From Paraphaeosphaeria minitans (taxonomy: Eukaryota; Ascomycota; Dothideomycetes; Pleosporales; Didymosphaeriaceae), in NCBI GenBank assembly GCA_015832175.1, contig WJXW01000001.1, forward strand, positions 1,240,001 through 1,304,000: DNA of 64,000 nt, written 5' to 3'. Made by a program: the position numbers and the translations under genes. Positions 34,899 through 46,794 of this stretch are shown piece by piece (position 1 is the stretch's first letter; every line of letters starts with the position of its first letter). The notes beneath the pieces were generated by a model. The model saw only the letters and a program-made list of their open reading frames with translations. It was not told the origin of the DNA and searched no databases.

Positions 34899-36487
34899 GG
34901 TGGCTGGTCAAAGTGTAGACACGCGGTATATCAGGAAAGATATTGTCGACAAGATGGAGTCACGTATGCATCGGACACCCACTAACTAACGGATAGGCAC
35001 GGCTAGAGCCGCTTAGCGTCCCGTTGGCAGAAGAAGGGAACAATCGCGGAAGCGGAGGTACAAAGTTGAAGTGATTGACAACAAGTCACAACGTCTGCTA
35101 TCTAGAAGCTCTCTCGTGGGGGCCACGCTAGCCAGTAATATATCTGGCCCTTGGCAGACCATGCTTTTGCTTGTATTGGCGATTGGGAAGCTTTGGGTAG
35201 GTGATTCTGGTGCCGTTGAAGACGGCATCAAGTTGGGATCGCACTCACGTCCAACGGCTCAGTGCTTTGTCGTGCGCGCTTCAAATTCCTGCTGCCGCTC
35301 TCGGGGCGTAGGTCCCAGAAAACTACTCCCGCGGCGGCGAATGGGCGGTGGCGGAGGCATGGGAGTAAAATCACCCAGAAACCGCTCTGCAGCCAAGAGA
35401 TCAGGATCACGATAATTTCAATCGTCGTCGAAAGATGCAACAGGTCTTGCTGCTGAGAGTAAGCCACCTCCTGGAAGTTCTTGTTGGCCATTGTGCGGAT
35501 AACTTGGATAGATGCAATTGTGGATTATGGCAATAGGTGTTGATGAGGTGTTGTCGACTATACATGCATACGGTAATGCATCGCAGGCATCAGTCAGCGA
35601 TGGCTGTTGGTGATGGACGAAGGCAGTAGATGGATGTCGAGCAGGCACGTGAACGCTTAGTAGCCCCATGAGTGGAGGGCTTGGCAGATAGGCAAGCCAC
35701 CGTTCTTTTACCTGTAGAATGTGGCCTGGGCTCAATGTATCACCGACGCTAGTGCACTGCCACTGCTGCGCTTTTATTGAATTTCATCTTCATTTGATGT
35801 CGTGCATCCTCTCAGCCTAAAGTTACTTTTGATGGCGCAGCGCAGCGTGGCGCTGCGTGACCGTCACTTACTTACGGTAGGTACCTAGTTTCAGCTTCGG
35901 GCTAGCCAGCAAGTCTCGCTCTTGAAAAATCAACAGCACTTGAGCTCACAAGGCTACGGGGCTGGAGGTGCACGGAAATGCAGCGCTCCATTCTACACTC
36001 AACTACCAAAGAAAGATGTTTCGCTGTCTGAGAGTCGCCGTTGCGCACTGCATCGTGCCGACCCGATTACCCTACCTACTTGTCTACTGTTGCACGCTAT
36101 TGAAGCAGCAAAACGCAGGGGATCAGTCCAGATCAACGTTAGCTCCGACCGAAAGGGGACGATATGCAGCTATACAAACAACTTGACGCCGCCAGGGCAC
36201 CAATTACAAATGGGCGCAATTGGAGTGCCCGCGCCTTGCCCTACCCTCTGAGGCGCAACCACATCGTGGTTTCATCTGCTAGACTAACTCATTTCTATAT
36301 GAAGTCCACGTCGCGCTCGCATCCTGCCGACATGCGCCACGACCAATGAAGCCGCTCGAGATATCTCGGAGGTGTTTTTTTGCTCTGCATATTGCTTTTA
36401 ACAGACTCTCGCTTGTATCTTATTGTTTAATATCCGATACTCTTCTTGCCTTCTCCTCGCATTCCAAGAAACCACACCATTCACGCC
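34899..36487. other. Spacer with an unresolved small gene candidate
   Basis: About 1.6 kb upstream of both the dehydrogenase (minus) and the GH16 gene (plus). On the minus strand at 35228-35491 an 87-codon frame starts MANKNFQEVAYSQQQDLLHL and contains a possible membrane segment (EIIVILISWLQSGFWVILL). A second minus frame over the same DNA carries RRRGSSFLGPTPRERQQEFE, and a GTGAGT donor lies near 35250. I could not assemble a consistent spliced gene. A GGTAGGTACCTAG element is at about 35877. Confidence 0.35.
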
Positions 36488-37651
36488 ATGGTAGTGAGAC
36501 TTGCAGCGGCCTTGTGGTCTATTGCAGTCTTCGTTCGACCTGCAGTTTCCGCTGGATACGTAACGGCAGATTCAACAACACCACTCCAGAACAATCCGAA
36601 TTGTACCTGCTACGTCGTTGAGTCCGGTGACGACTCGCAGACTCCCCAATACTTCCAGTACTATCGCTTTTACGACTTTCGGAATCTTGCGGATAAAGCA
36701 GGAGAATATCTGAAGACGCCGGCCATTGTCGACGACTGGGACGAAGCCCCCAACCTAGATGTTGAACAGCGGAACATTCTCAACAGTGATGCATGGAATA
36801 AGGACTGGAATATACAGAGCTGGAGCAAGAACGCTTCTGAGGACTTCCCCGTGCGAATGGTGAATACGCCAGCAAACGTCTACTTGCAGCAAAACAATGA
36901 CACCAACGATGCATTCACCTACCTCACACTCCGCACGACCCGTGGCGATGGATTCCAGAGCGCGGCAGAGATTGAGAACCTGCAGAAGAACGTGATGCAC
37001 ACGTCGATGCGCGTATCAGCAAGAGTGGTGGGGGACAAGGGAGCTGTCGCTGGCTTCTTCACCTTCTACGACGACGACAATGAATCGGACATTGAGATCT
37101 TGACGGACGACCCTACAGATGTCATCCGGTACACCAACCAGCCATCGGTCGACAACAGCGGTGATGAGGTTGCAGCAGCATCTCTTACAAAGACCAAGCT
37201 TCCGGCTTGGAACGAGTGGCAGACGCACCGTATTGATTGGCTTGACAAGAACAGCTACTGGTACTTGAACGATAAGCAGGTCGCTGCAAACACGTACTCG
37301 GTGCCGCGAAAGTCAAGTTACCTTGTCATGAATATTTGGTCGGATGGCGGAACATGGTCTGGAAACATGACGGAGGACGGCTCTGCGGAGTTCCAGATAC
37401 AATGGATCGAGATGACTTTCAACACGAGTGGAAAGGTAGAGGGTGACACAAGTCCCGATCCGAATAGCAAGAGAGCGGCTGAGCTACTTGACAAGAGGAA
37501 GGAAGAGAAGTGCAAGGTCGTTTGCAGGATTGATGGTGTGAAGGAGTTGGGAACTCCGGAGATTGTGAGCAGCAGCATGGCGGCACGTGTGTCGCTCTCA
37601 TGGTGTGCCGTTGCAGTTGTCGGGCTTACGTCTTTGTGGGTGGGCTTATAG
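36488..37651 (+). CDS. GH16-like secreted, GPI-type glucanase/transglycosylase
   Basis: Single exon, 387 residues from the ATG at 36488. An upstream in-frame ATG at 36446 would bury the signal peptide and is not used. Residues 1-22 (MVVRLAAALWSIAVFVRPAVSA) form a signal peptide. The catalytic signature is NESDIEIL with E199, D201 and E203, the ExDxE pattern of glycoside hydrolase family 16. Several N-glycosylation sequons are present (NCT, NAS, NDT, NMT). The C-terminus ends in a hydrophobic segment (LSWCAVAVVGLTSLWVGL) after small residues (SSSMAA), suggesting GPI anchoring. The family remodels cell-wall beta-glucan or related polymers outside the membrane; the exact substrate is not deducible. 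Confidence 0.85.
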   Translation: MVVRLAAALWSIAVFVRPAVSAGYVTADSTTPLQNNPNCTCYVVESGDDSQTPQYFQYYRFYDFRNLADKAGEYLKTPAIVDDWDEAPNLDVEQRNILNSDAWNKDWNIQSWSKNASEDFPVRMVNTPANVYLQQNNDTNDAFTYLTLRTTRGDGFQSAAEIENLQKNVMHTSMRVSARVVGDKGAVAGFFTFYDDDNESDIEILTDDPTDVIRYTNQPSVDNSGDEVAAASLTKTKLPAWNEWQTHRIDWLDKNSYWYLNDKQVAANTYSVPRKSSYLVMNIWSDGGTWSGNMTEDGSAEFQIQWIEMTFNTSGKVEGDTSPDPNSKRAAELLDKRKEEKCKVVCRIDGVKELGTPEIVSSSMAARVSLSWCAVAVVGLTSLWVGL

Positions 37652-38269
37652 GATAAAGTGCCTGAAGCTTCGATTGTCAGGACCCGTTGGGGTAGTATGT
37701 ATGTATATATGCAATCTACTATGTAAATGATTACTTCCAATGGTGATTTCTTTTCTCTGCGCATGCCGTCTTCTGTTGACTCACGGTAAGTGGCAGCAGT
37801 GAAGCCTCAATTGACCAATTGCCTATCAATCGAGGAATGTGTGAGGATGCAACTAAAGGTAGGGTCTATCGGGTACAGTGATGGTAGCTGAAGATTGTTT
37901 CCTGGTTTGTTCGCAGACGACCTGGTTGAGCGTACGGTACTAGGGACGATTGGTTCCGGACTCGCTCAAAGCCTTGAGAATGTGGCTTTGTTCGTTGCGG
38001 TCGGAACCCCCAGGCCGGCGCAGGATGCCATCAACAACAATACGAACAGATTGGCGTCAATATTGTGCGCAATTCGCTTCCTCACCAGTCTGGCATGGCA
38101 ACGCCAACATGCAACACGCACCTGCCGTTGGGTTATGTGGCGTTTGCGTTCGCGCACGGAGCGAGCAACGGTTCATACCCCGCGTACCTGAGCCCACCAC
38201 CCACTTGAACCTCACCCTGATCTCCGCAACGCTGTCTATCTTGCAGCTGCACCTTCAGTACCGGCTAAA
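37652..38269. other. Intergenic spacer
   Basis: 618 bp between two genes on the plus strand: the 3' region of the GH16 gene and the promoter of dipeptidyl peptidase III. No conserved frame or repeat seen. Confidence 0.5.
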
Positions 38270-40488
38270 ATGACTGCCTCAATCGATTCGGAAGCGCTGA
38301 AGCAATACCTAGCCGACGACCCGCCTTCCGTAGTCAACCTTGCCATCAAACCCCACTTCGAAGCTCTCAGCGACAAAGAGAAGCTCTACGCTCACCATCT
38401 CTCCCTGTGAGCCACACTCTATGGATATTACTGATTTATTTTATGCTGACAAAACAATAGAGCTTGTTTCGCAGGATCCCGCATCGTCCTTCGTCAGGTG
38501 TCCCCCGAATCCGAACCCATCTACGACTTCATCGTCGCATTACACAAGCACGTCGACGGAGACTACGCCAAGGCCGCGAAAGATGCCAGCCTCTCAAAAG
38601 CAGCCGTTGATGCATACCTCAACTATGCCGCCCAATTCTTGGGCAACATGGGCAACTACAAGTCGTTCGGTGACTCGAAGTTCGTGCCGCGAATTGAACC
38701 TAGCGAGATGGAGGCCCTGGCCAAGCTGTCCCCGACGACACAGAAGCTATACGAACAGTTCGAGAACGCTATATACGCCGGAAACGACATCGCGAAGCTG
38801 CACCTGGGCTACCCAAGCGCGGGCCATGTGTCCACCTACTACCCTGACAGCCCTGGCATTACGATGGAGGACATTGCGGGCGTGAGCGACTTCCTAGAAG
38901 GCAAGCGCCTGTTGCCAGAGAACACGCGAATTCGCCAGACCAAAGAAGGTTTCGAGGTCCTCATCGCAAGTGCTCAGAAGGACCCGTCGGCAGCGGACCG
39001 CGATCTCAATGACAGCGAATGGACACTGCCAGACGGCAACAAAGTCAAGCTGGTTTTTGGTGACCATGCTAAGGAGATGAAGACTATTGTGCATCACATC
39101 GCCGAGGCGAAGAAGTATGCTGCAAATGACACGGAGGTCAAGATGACCGAAGAATACGCAAAAAGCTTTAGTACGGGTTCATTGGAAGCCTACAAAGAGT
39201 CTCAGCGACAGTGGATCAAGGACAAGGGCCCAGCGGTTGAGAGTGATATTGGGTTTGTGGAGACTTACCGCGACCCGCATGGTATTCGAGGAGAGTGGGA
39301 AGGCTTTGTTGCGATGGTCAACAAGGAGCGGACAGAGGCTTTCAGCAAGCTAGTGGACGCTGCGCCCAAGCTGATTCCCTTGCTGCCATGGAAAGCCGAC
39401 TTTGAGAAGGACAAATTCTTGAGCCCTGACTTCACCTCACTTGAGGTGCTTACCTTTGCCGGTAGTGGGTATGTGGAAGCTTACCACTATGCTCCAATGC
39501 GCCACCGCTGACCATGCACAGTATCCCCGCCGGCATCAACATCCCGAATTACGACGATATTCGCCAGAACATTGGCTTCAAGAACGTATCACTAGGCAAT
39601 GTTCTCTCAGCGAAGGCACCCAACGAAAAGGTACCTTTCATCAAGGACAATGATCTGGAAGTGTATCAAAAGTACCGCGACCCAGCTTTCGAAGTACAGG
39701 TCGGTCTCCACGAGCTTCTCGGCCACGGTTGCGGCAAGCTGCTGCAAGAGACTGCTCCCGGTGAATACAACTTCGACTTCAAAAACCCACCAACCTCGCC
39801 CATCTCCGGTAAGCCTATCACGACTTACTACAAGCCCGGCCAGACCTGGGGCTCTGTCTTTGGCTCCCTTGCCGCGTCCTACGAAGAGTGCCGCGCCGAG
39901 TGCGTTGCCATGGCCCTCGGCTGCGACTTTTCTATTCTCCAACTCTTCGGCTTCGGCGATGGTAAGAAAGACATCAACGGCGAGGCCGGCGACGTTCTTT
40001 ACGCAGCCTACCTGCAGATGGCCCGTGCTGGTATTGCCGCGCTCGAGTTCTGGGACCCTAAGTCTCGCAAATGGGGCCAGGCGCACAGCCAAGCACGCTT
40101 CACCATCCTCCGCACGTTCCTCAACGCCGGCGTCGAGTTCTGTGAGCTCGAGTGGAAGGAGAACGATCTGTCGGACCTCAGCATTCGCCTCGAGCGCGAC
40201 CGCATCCTTGACCTTGGCCGCAGCGCCGTCGAGGACTATCTGCAGAAGTTGCACATCTACAAGAGCACTGCGGACTACGAAGCTGGAAAGAGAATGTACG
40301 ATGAGCTCTCGAATGTCGAGCCATTCTACGAGAACAAGGTGCGCCCAGCGGTGTTGTCGAAGAAGCAGCCGCGGAAGGTGTTTGTGCAGGCAAACACGGT
40401 GCTCGAGGGAGAGAAGGCGGTGCTCAAGGAGTATGAGCCAAGCCCGTCGGGTATGATTCAGAGTTATGTGGAGCGGGAGTACTTGTGA
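38270..40488 (+). CDS. DPP3: Dipeptidyl peptidase III
   Basis: Three exons: 38270-38406, 38461-39468 and 39522-40488, for 703 residues, the family's usual size. The zinc-binding motif HELLGH is at 445-450 (the six-residue form unique to peptidase family M49), with the third ligand and neighbouring glutamates in YEECRAE at about 502-508. Other family blocks are present: YYPDSPGIT, FVETYRDPHGIRGEWEGFVA, the [21 protein letters not shown] join across the second intron, and KPGQTWGSVFGS. The enzyme is a cytosolic zinc exopeptidase that releases dipeptides from the N-termini of short peptides. It carries no signal peptide. It converges on mannitol dehydrogenase. Confidence 0.96.
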
Positions 40489-41652
40489 AGGAGCGAATTA
40501 GCTGCATTAAGGCGTCTTGAACTGCATGTCTGGGTAGGCGGCATTACTCGTGCATAGATGCATGGTGGCGTATTGGGGATGATCACGACACGAATCAGGA
40601 TGGCTGCTGTGGCTTACTGGAGGCTCGAAAGAACTTCGTTTGAATAGACCTGCACAGTAGGTTAGGAATCATGCAAAGATACATACAGCTCCGGCTTTCC
40701 GACCACCCTGAAGCTGCACTCACTCGAATGCTCCCAATACACTGCACCGACCCCAACTCCACCCGACCGAGACAGAGACACCCCTCCCTTCGCCAGCTGT
40801 TCTACCGCACGCCCTGCATCCGCGATCGACATTCCACCGTAGCGCAGGACCCTGGCTCCAAGAGCACAGCCATCATCCCGTTGGACCCTGCGGGGCGTCG
40901 CCGGAACTTTGCTCCCGAGAGACGGGACAACACAAAGGGACGATGCTTCTTCCTAGGTAGTAGACTACTGTGCTTCTCACGGGGGGCGATGCCGATGACG
41001 TCACGGGGGCTGGGATTCGCCCACTTGGTGCTTCCGCCGCGAGCCGCGGTGTGGAGCTCGTGCCGAGGGAGGGTGGGACGGGGGCGCGTCGGGAATAAGT
41101 CGGATCGCTGCAGGGTGAGGGATGGTTGCGGTGAGGGAAGGGGAGGCAAGGGAAAGGAAGAGAAAGGAAGAGAAATGGAGAAATGGAGGGAATGAGGTGC
41201 AGGTGGCGAATACAAGCATGCGCATCCATTTGCCCCCCACGACGGGGCAAGCAATCGTGCAATGCAGAGGCACGATGCAGCCCCGCGCGTCACTACGCAG
41301 AGAGGAAGGCGTGAATGTCGAGTAACAGTGAGGTTGGCCATGCTCTTGCATGACAAGGACCGGAAACATACATCTATCAAAAAGTCTATAAACGCCCGCA
41401 AATGCCGCCCTTTTCGTACATGCAACAGACAAACAAACGGGACAATGCTGTGACGGCATCGGTCTGAGCCAGGGGCCGTGGGGGAACCCCCGCTGTAGCC
41501 ATCGAGGACGAAAGGCCTCGTATTACATCCTCCACCCCCCACGGACGCCGCGGGCTGTGATGTCGCCTTCGTCTGCGACGCGGTGGGTCTATTTGGGTGC
41601 GAGCCATGTCGGTTGAGAGCATGGTGCTAGATCTAAGGGTATATCGGGGAGC
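40489..41652. other. Convergent 3' spacer
   Basis: This 1.16 kb spacer separates the 3' ends of DPP3 and mannitol dehydrogenase. It has a CCTAGGTAG element at about 40952 and an AGGGAAAGGAAGAG purine run at about 41130-41190. Open frames on both strands (up to 246 codons, minus) overlap one another and lack domains, so none is called. Confidence 0.5.
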
Positions 41653-43436
41653 TCAGTAAATCGAAGACATCTTCCAGATGTCGTTGAGCTTGGTGGCGAG
41701 GCGTTTCTTCTCGAGCGTGAGCTCCGTGACCTGCTGCCTGAGGCTGGCAATCTCGTCTTCCTGCATGCGCTTGGTCATGTCCTCGCGCGTCCGAGACTCC
41801 CTCGTCCGCGACGACTCGCGCGTGTGCGTGCCGGTGATGGAGCCGGTGGAGCCGGCGATGGAGATCTTGTCATCCTCGGGAAGCTCGACGTACTTCTCGA
41901 GCGTCTTGCGGGCGCCTCTTCGGTCGAGCGTGCGCATGGCCATGGTGATTTCACGCACGAAGCGACCGTCGTAGCGAAGGTCGTCACCGAATAGGGTCTG
42001 CACGCCGAGAAGGACGTTGGGGCTCGCACCACCTTCACGGGCGAGGGCTTGGAGTTCCTTGGCCATGGGGTCGTCGATCTTGTAAGTCTTGCCGTTCTCG
42101 TCGACACCGCTTAGGTAGCGGAACCAAGCGGCAACGCAAAGTGTGAGGCGGCCGATGGGACCACGGGACTCGATCTGCTCAGCGATGGAGGGGAGGATGA
42201 ACTGAGGCATCTTTCCGGAACCACCGAGGCAGATACGGGCGACCTCGTCCTTGAGGGTGGGATTCGAGAAACGCGAGTGAAGCGTTTGAATGTACTCGTC
42301 GACGTCGACGCCGGGGATGGAGGGTAGGAGAGGCTTGACTTCTTCGTACCACAGGTCGTTGAGGTACTGGGAGAAGAGCGGATCGGCGATGACTTCGTGG
42401 ACGTAGGTGAATCCTGCGAGGGAGGCAAGGTATCCCCTACAGCAGCGTTAGCACAAGGTCTCAGATTCTCAACAGCTTGGATAACATACATAGCAACGTG
42501 ACCACCGTTCAGTAGTCGGAGCTTCATCAGCTCGAACTGCTCCACGTCTCTGACGGTAGGAACTACCTGCACGCCGACATCCTCGAACTGCGGTCGTCCA
42601 TCGCTGAAGTTGTCTTCGAGCACCCACTGCATGAAAGGCTCGGTAACGACAGGCCAGGCATCTTCGATACCGAACTGCTGCTGCAGGCCCTGCTTGTCCT
42701 CATCGACTGTTCGTGGAGTAATCCTGTCAACCATGCTGTTGGGGAACGCTCCGTTCTCGGATAGCCATGCAGCCATGTTTGGCTCCTTGAGACGGGCGAA
42801 TGCGAGAAGCATGTTACGGCTGATAGAGCCGTTCTTCTGCATGTTGTCGCAAGACATGACCGTGAAGGGCCTCAGGCCAGCCTTGTAACGCCTTGCAAGC
42901 GCGGCAGTGAGGTATCCGTAGGTTGTGCGGGGTGGTCCATCACCAGTGAGATCGAACTGGATGTTTGGGTTTGAGACATCGAGCTCGTGTGTGTTTTCGT
43001 TGTAGTAGTACCCTGACTCAGTGATTGTCAAAGATACGATGTGGGTGTCCTTATCAGCCATCTTCGCAATCACGGCCTCCTCGTTGCCGGGTGCGAAGAT
43101 GTATTCGGAGATTGAGCCGATGATATGTGCGGAGCTTCCTCGAGCTGAGCGCTCGATGACGGTGTAGAGGTGGTCTTGGGGGTCTAGAGCATCTCGCATG
43201 GAAGCATCGAAGGCAGTGAGCCCAACACCGCATATTGACCAGTCGTTGGCGGCAAATTTGGAAAGGAGGCGATCGACGTAGACAGCAAGATGTGCGCGGT
43301 GGAAACCACCTACACCAACATGGACGATACCATGCTTCAACTGTGTACGGTCGTAGTCAGGTCTTGTCTCGGCCTGCGAGAACTGTGCGAGGTTGGCATT
43401 GCTGAGCCTCAGCGGTGCCTCTGTGAGGTGGGGCAT
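41653..43436 (-). CDS. Mannitol 2-dehydrogenase with extra C-terminal coiled coil
   Basis: Two exons on the minus strand: 43436-42490 and 42436-41653, for 576 residues. The N-terminal Rossmann domain has HGIVHVGVGGFHRAHLAVY. The catalytic motif of polyol-specific long-chain dehydrogenases is K305-x4-N310-x2-H313 in KLRLLNGGHVAM. The intron splits the next codon. The C-terminal domain runs through VDVDEYIQTLHSRFSNP and GRLTLCVAAWFRYL. The enzyme interconverts mannitol and fructose with NAD(P), a carbon-storage and stress pathway in fungi. Typical enzymes are about 500 residues and end near the LPEDDKI equivalent. Here about 70 further residues follow: a Ser/Thr/Arg-rich linker (GTHTRESSRTRESRTRED) and a heptad-like helix (EIASLRQQVTELTLEKKRLA). 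Confidence 0.93.
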
Positions 43437-45739
43437 CTTCTCGGTGCAAACGATGTACGGTAGGGTATCAAAATTAAAAAGCGAGGCTGAGGAGGAGGAT
43501 AAAAGCAGAGATCAGAGCCGGACAAGCACAGCGCGCAGCCGCCTTTTGAGGGGCAGTATAGTGGAGCATGGGCACGGCCCCCCAGGATGGCGTGGATCTT
43601 TCTCAGCTTCAGAAATTTCCAAGGGTCCAGATTATTGTGGGCTTAGAGCTTGTTCTTCTGACGGCCACTAGTTCCATAGTGCGTCGCGAAACTTCTGCCA
43701 AGGATCGTGGGCTTCTGCAGGTGGAGCGGAGGAGACTGGAGGGTGTCGGCACTGGAGCCGAGCCGCTGCAGACTGTGGGGTTGGACGTTGTCTGGCACGG
43801 AAAAGTCACTTGTCCATGGTGTTTTGTATGCCATTGCACAGTCGCGGTCGCCAGAAGGTGACAATTTCAGGGCGCTTTCGTGCGACCGGGCAAGTTCGCC
43901 TACGACGATTTCCAGAGTCTCGAACGGGAAAGCGGCAGGTGAGGATTCCAGCGGATGAGGAGACTGGGGCTCCTCATTGTGCCATGCTCTTGCTTTGAAA
44001 TGGCTCATCCTTCGCGGCCACCGTCCTCGGTACACAGTACACGGTACACGGGAGCATACCTAGCATAGCATTGCGTACGCATCGTCCCAAGGGGCAATGA
44101 GTCAATGAGCCTAGTGAAATGCCCGCCCGGTCCCTCATGCTTCCCGCCGAACGTCGGTGTACTTGCGTATACTGCAGATATGTAAGCTGTTCTGGCGGTC
44201 TGAAATTTCGGATGTTCAAAATTGGGTCAACGCTAAGAGATAAGCGTGAAGATGTCTCCGCGGTTATCAGTATGTTGTAGGTATGGCGGATCTTCGCCGC
44301 AGGCCTAATCAGCCCATAACCGTTGCTCGCCGTGAGCACAAGTCATCTCAGGTGAAATTCGCCACGGTGCAGGTGACTTGTTCAGCCGTTTGGGGGGGTC
44401 GCTCTGGGGGAAATTCGCGAAACTTAGTCCTGTCGGCGCACGTGCGTGGGGCCCGGCCTGCATCCGGAGCCTCCCCGAGCCTCCACTTCCACTCGCCTGG
44501 AGAGTCCTGCACTCCACGTTGTGGTCAACCCACGATCCTTGGCACTAGAGTTCCAATAGTTCGGGTGGCTGTGGCAGTGCCATAGTCTGGCCCAACTCCC
44601 GGTCGCATCCTCGCCGTGTATATGAATAGGAACGGACGAGATTGTGCATCGAGAGCCGCCGAAAAAGGGGTCCCCTCGGCAGCGACCATTCAAGCCAACG
44701 ACACTCCGTCTTCCTCTTGTCGGGCGCCTACCTCCTGTCCTTCACACCTGCGTAATAAATAGACACGACCACCTCACTACCTCTTGGTCGTTTCTTATGG
44801 CCCTGATCGGCACACGCCGGCTAGAGCATGTTACGTGTTCGCCAGGATTCAGGGGATAAAGAATCTCAAGAGCATCGACCATTGGCTAATCCCGCCCAAG
44901 ATGGGTTCGTGAGGAAAACGAATAAATCCAGAGGGCACAGTCATCCAGTTCGGCGCTGAAGCCAAACCCCAGGAAAGGCCCGTCAGGAGCCCACATTGCT
45001 ATCGCACGCCGCTCCTTGTTTACCAAGTTCTTGACTCGACGTGTCTAAACATTGAACGTATTGTAATAACCGTCCTGGCCAGCTTGTGGCCGAGAATTTG
45101 GGGCTCGTTTAGGCATCAGTGTCGGCTTGGAGACAGGAGAGATCTGAGCTGGTAGCAGTGAGGATGATGGTGTTCACTTCCTTGGATCCTGGTGATGGAA
45201 GTGGCTGCTTCCATTCTACAGCTCTACGCATAGTACATGAGCAAGACAGTGGGAAATCTCGTGATTACTCGAGGCGAGGACGCCGAGAGTGTGAGGCCAT
45301 GGCCGTGGTCGTTAGGTACAGCTTGATCGTGCCACAGCTGCACGATTCCGCAGCCTGCATGACGAGCTGCGATGTGTTCTGCGCAGCGAGACATAGAACC
45401 AGAACGCCATCTCAACGTAGTGATATGATTGTCATGAATAGAGGAATGTCACCGCACGATCTTGGCTTGGTGTCTGCGTCCAGAGTCAACCGAGGCACTC
45501 AACAAGTAGGTAGGCTAATAAGTACCGTACCCTACCACAGGCTCACTATCGATAAGCTTTCCCGCCGCTCATAGCGCCACCCGCGCCAATCCAGCCTTGC
45601 CCGCCCAAAAAGTTCATCGCACCAGAACGCGCATCAGACACCACGCACCACCACGCACCACGCACCACCGACCACACACTCCGTCGCCTCCCACCCACAA
45701 ACCTCCCATTCATCCATTCATCCAAACACTGCGCTCCAA
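43437..45739. other. Divergent spacer, 2.3 kb
   Basis: This spacer lies between the start codons of mannitol dehydrogenase and RPB12. It contains a GGTACAC-type direct repeat at about 44028-44052, a GTAGGTAGG element at about 45505, and an ACCACGCACC repeat at 45640-45670 just before RPB12. One minus-strand frame (44008-43643) may be coding and is listed separately. Confidence 0.45.
43643..44008 (-). CDS. Possible small hypothetical protein
   Basis: A 121-residue minus frame starts at MSHFKARAWHNEEPQSPHPL and contains FPFETLEIVVGELARSHESA. It has no signal peptide, cysteines or recognisable domain, and is Ser/Pro-rich. The codon composition looks less random than that of neighbouring frames, but there is a competing plus-strand frame over part of it. 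I give it low confidence; a chance open frame is equally possible. Confidence 0.22.
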   Translation of the reverse strand: MSHFKARAWHNEEPQSPHPLESSPAAFPFETLEIVVGELARSHESALKLSPSGDRDCAMAYKTPWTSDFSVPDNVQPHSLQRLGSSADTLQSPPLHLQKPTILGRSFATHYGTSGRQKNKL

Positions 45740-46046
45740 ATGTCCGGCTACGCCCCGCAGACCTCCCAGACCGCCGACGCCTCGGCCATCGACATCCACT
45801 CGCGCGCCGTCGCCTACACGTGCGGCGACTGCGACAGCGACGTGCAACTCAAGCGCGGCGAGCCCATCCGCTGCCGCAACTGCGGGCACCGCGTCCTGTA
45901 CAAGAAGCGGACGAACCGGTGAGTCCAGTCCAAGCCCAGGCCCTGGCAGCAGCAACGTGGAATGAAAAATGAAATTCCTTGCATTGGAATTATACGGAAA
46001 AGGGAGCTGACGTTGGAGTAGCATGGTGCAGTTTGAGGCGCGCTGA
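45740..46046 (+). CDS. RPB12: RNA polymerase subunit RPABC4 (Rpb12)
   Basis: Two exons: 45740-45918 and 46022-46046, for 67 residues. The zinc ribbon is C28-x2-C31...C45-x2-C48 in YTCGDCDSDVQLKRGEPIRC and RNCGHRVLYKKRTNR. The second exon supplies only the last eight codons, MVQFEAR after a split Arg, matching the invariant end of the family. It is a shared small subunit of nuclear RNA polymerases I, II and III. The N-terminal 25 residues are longer and less conserved than in yeast. The 103-bp intron is long for this window. Confidence 0.96.
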
Positions 46047-46794
46047 AAGAGTACTGGGGTGGACTACGTTGAACAAGGTTGGACTGGCTTGAGGCGTGGG
46101 GAGACGGTCGGTCGATGTCGTGGATTGGCGGATAGGCAAGGACGGGAAGGAAACGACGAGGGAATACGACCAACGAACGAGGGGAAAGATTGTGGCGGAG
46201 TATGGCATTCGACATGCGCGCATGACTGCGGTCGTGCGTGTATTCTACGAGTTAGTCGGTGTCCAAGGTTTGGTCTACGATATCACACAGCATGCACGGT
46301 CATCCGGCCATCATCCTATGCATGCATTGGTTCGCGATCCAGCCCAAGCGTGTCCACGTTCAAGCTTTCCTTGATTTCTGTGAAAGATGGGTAAGCAAGT
46401 CCTTCTTGGATCTTGCTGTAGCTTGTCTCGCTCTGCTATGATTGTCGTCCTGCCGTTGTGGACACGTTAATCCGCGAAGCCTTACAGCACGCTGCAACGA
46501 CACAATACAGTCACGGAACACAGCATGAAATGCCCGACGCTGAAAAATAACTCCACAGCACCAACACATGCATTTGCCCTGCAAATATGACCATTGTCGC
46601 CAACATTCCCAACACCGATCCTTCCAGCCCACACGCCAACATGCCTCCGTAGTAGGAGGAAAGTACCAAGCCCAGCCGAGCGTTGGTGAAATGATGGTTA
46701 GCAGCGCCAGAAAGTCTGACTGATGAAATCGAAGGTCAGGACCAATAAAGCTCGATCATAGCCTCATGCCGTCGTAGCCAGTAGGACTGGGTAT
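46047..46794. other. Convergent 3' spacer
   Basis: This 748 bp spacer lies between the 3' ends of RPB12 (plus) and the COT1 kinase gene (minus). No conserved frame or repeat seen. Confidence 0.5.

Noticed and set aside
39607..40254. 215-codon antisense frame inside DPP3
   Set aside because: It is a shadow of the strongly conserved peptidase exon that carries HELLGH and EECRAE.
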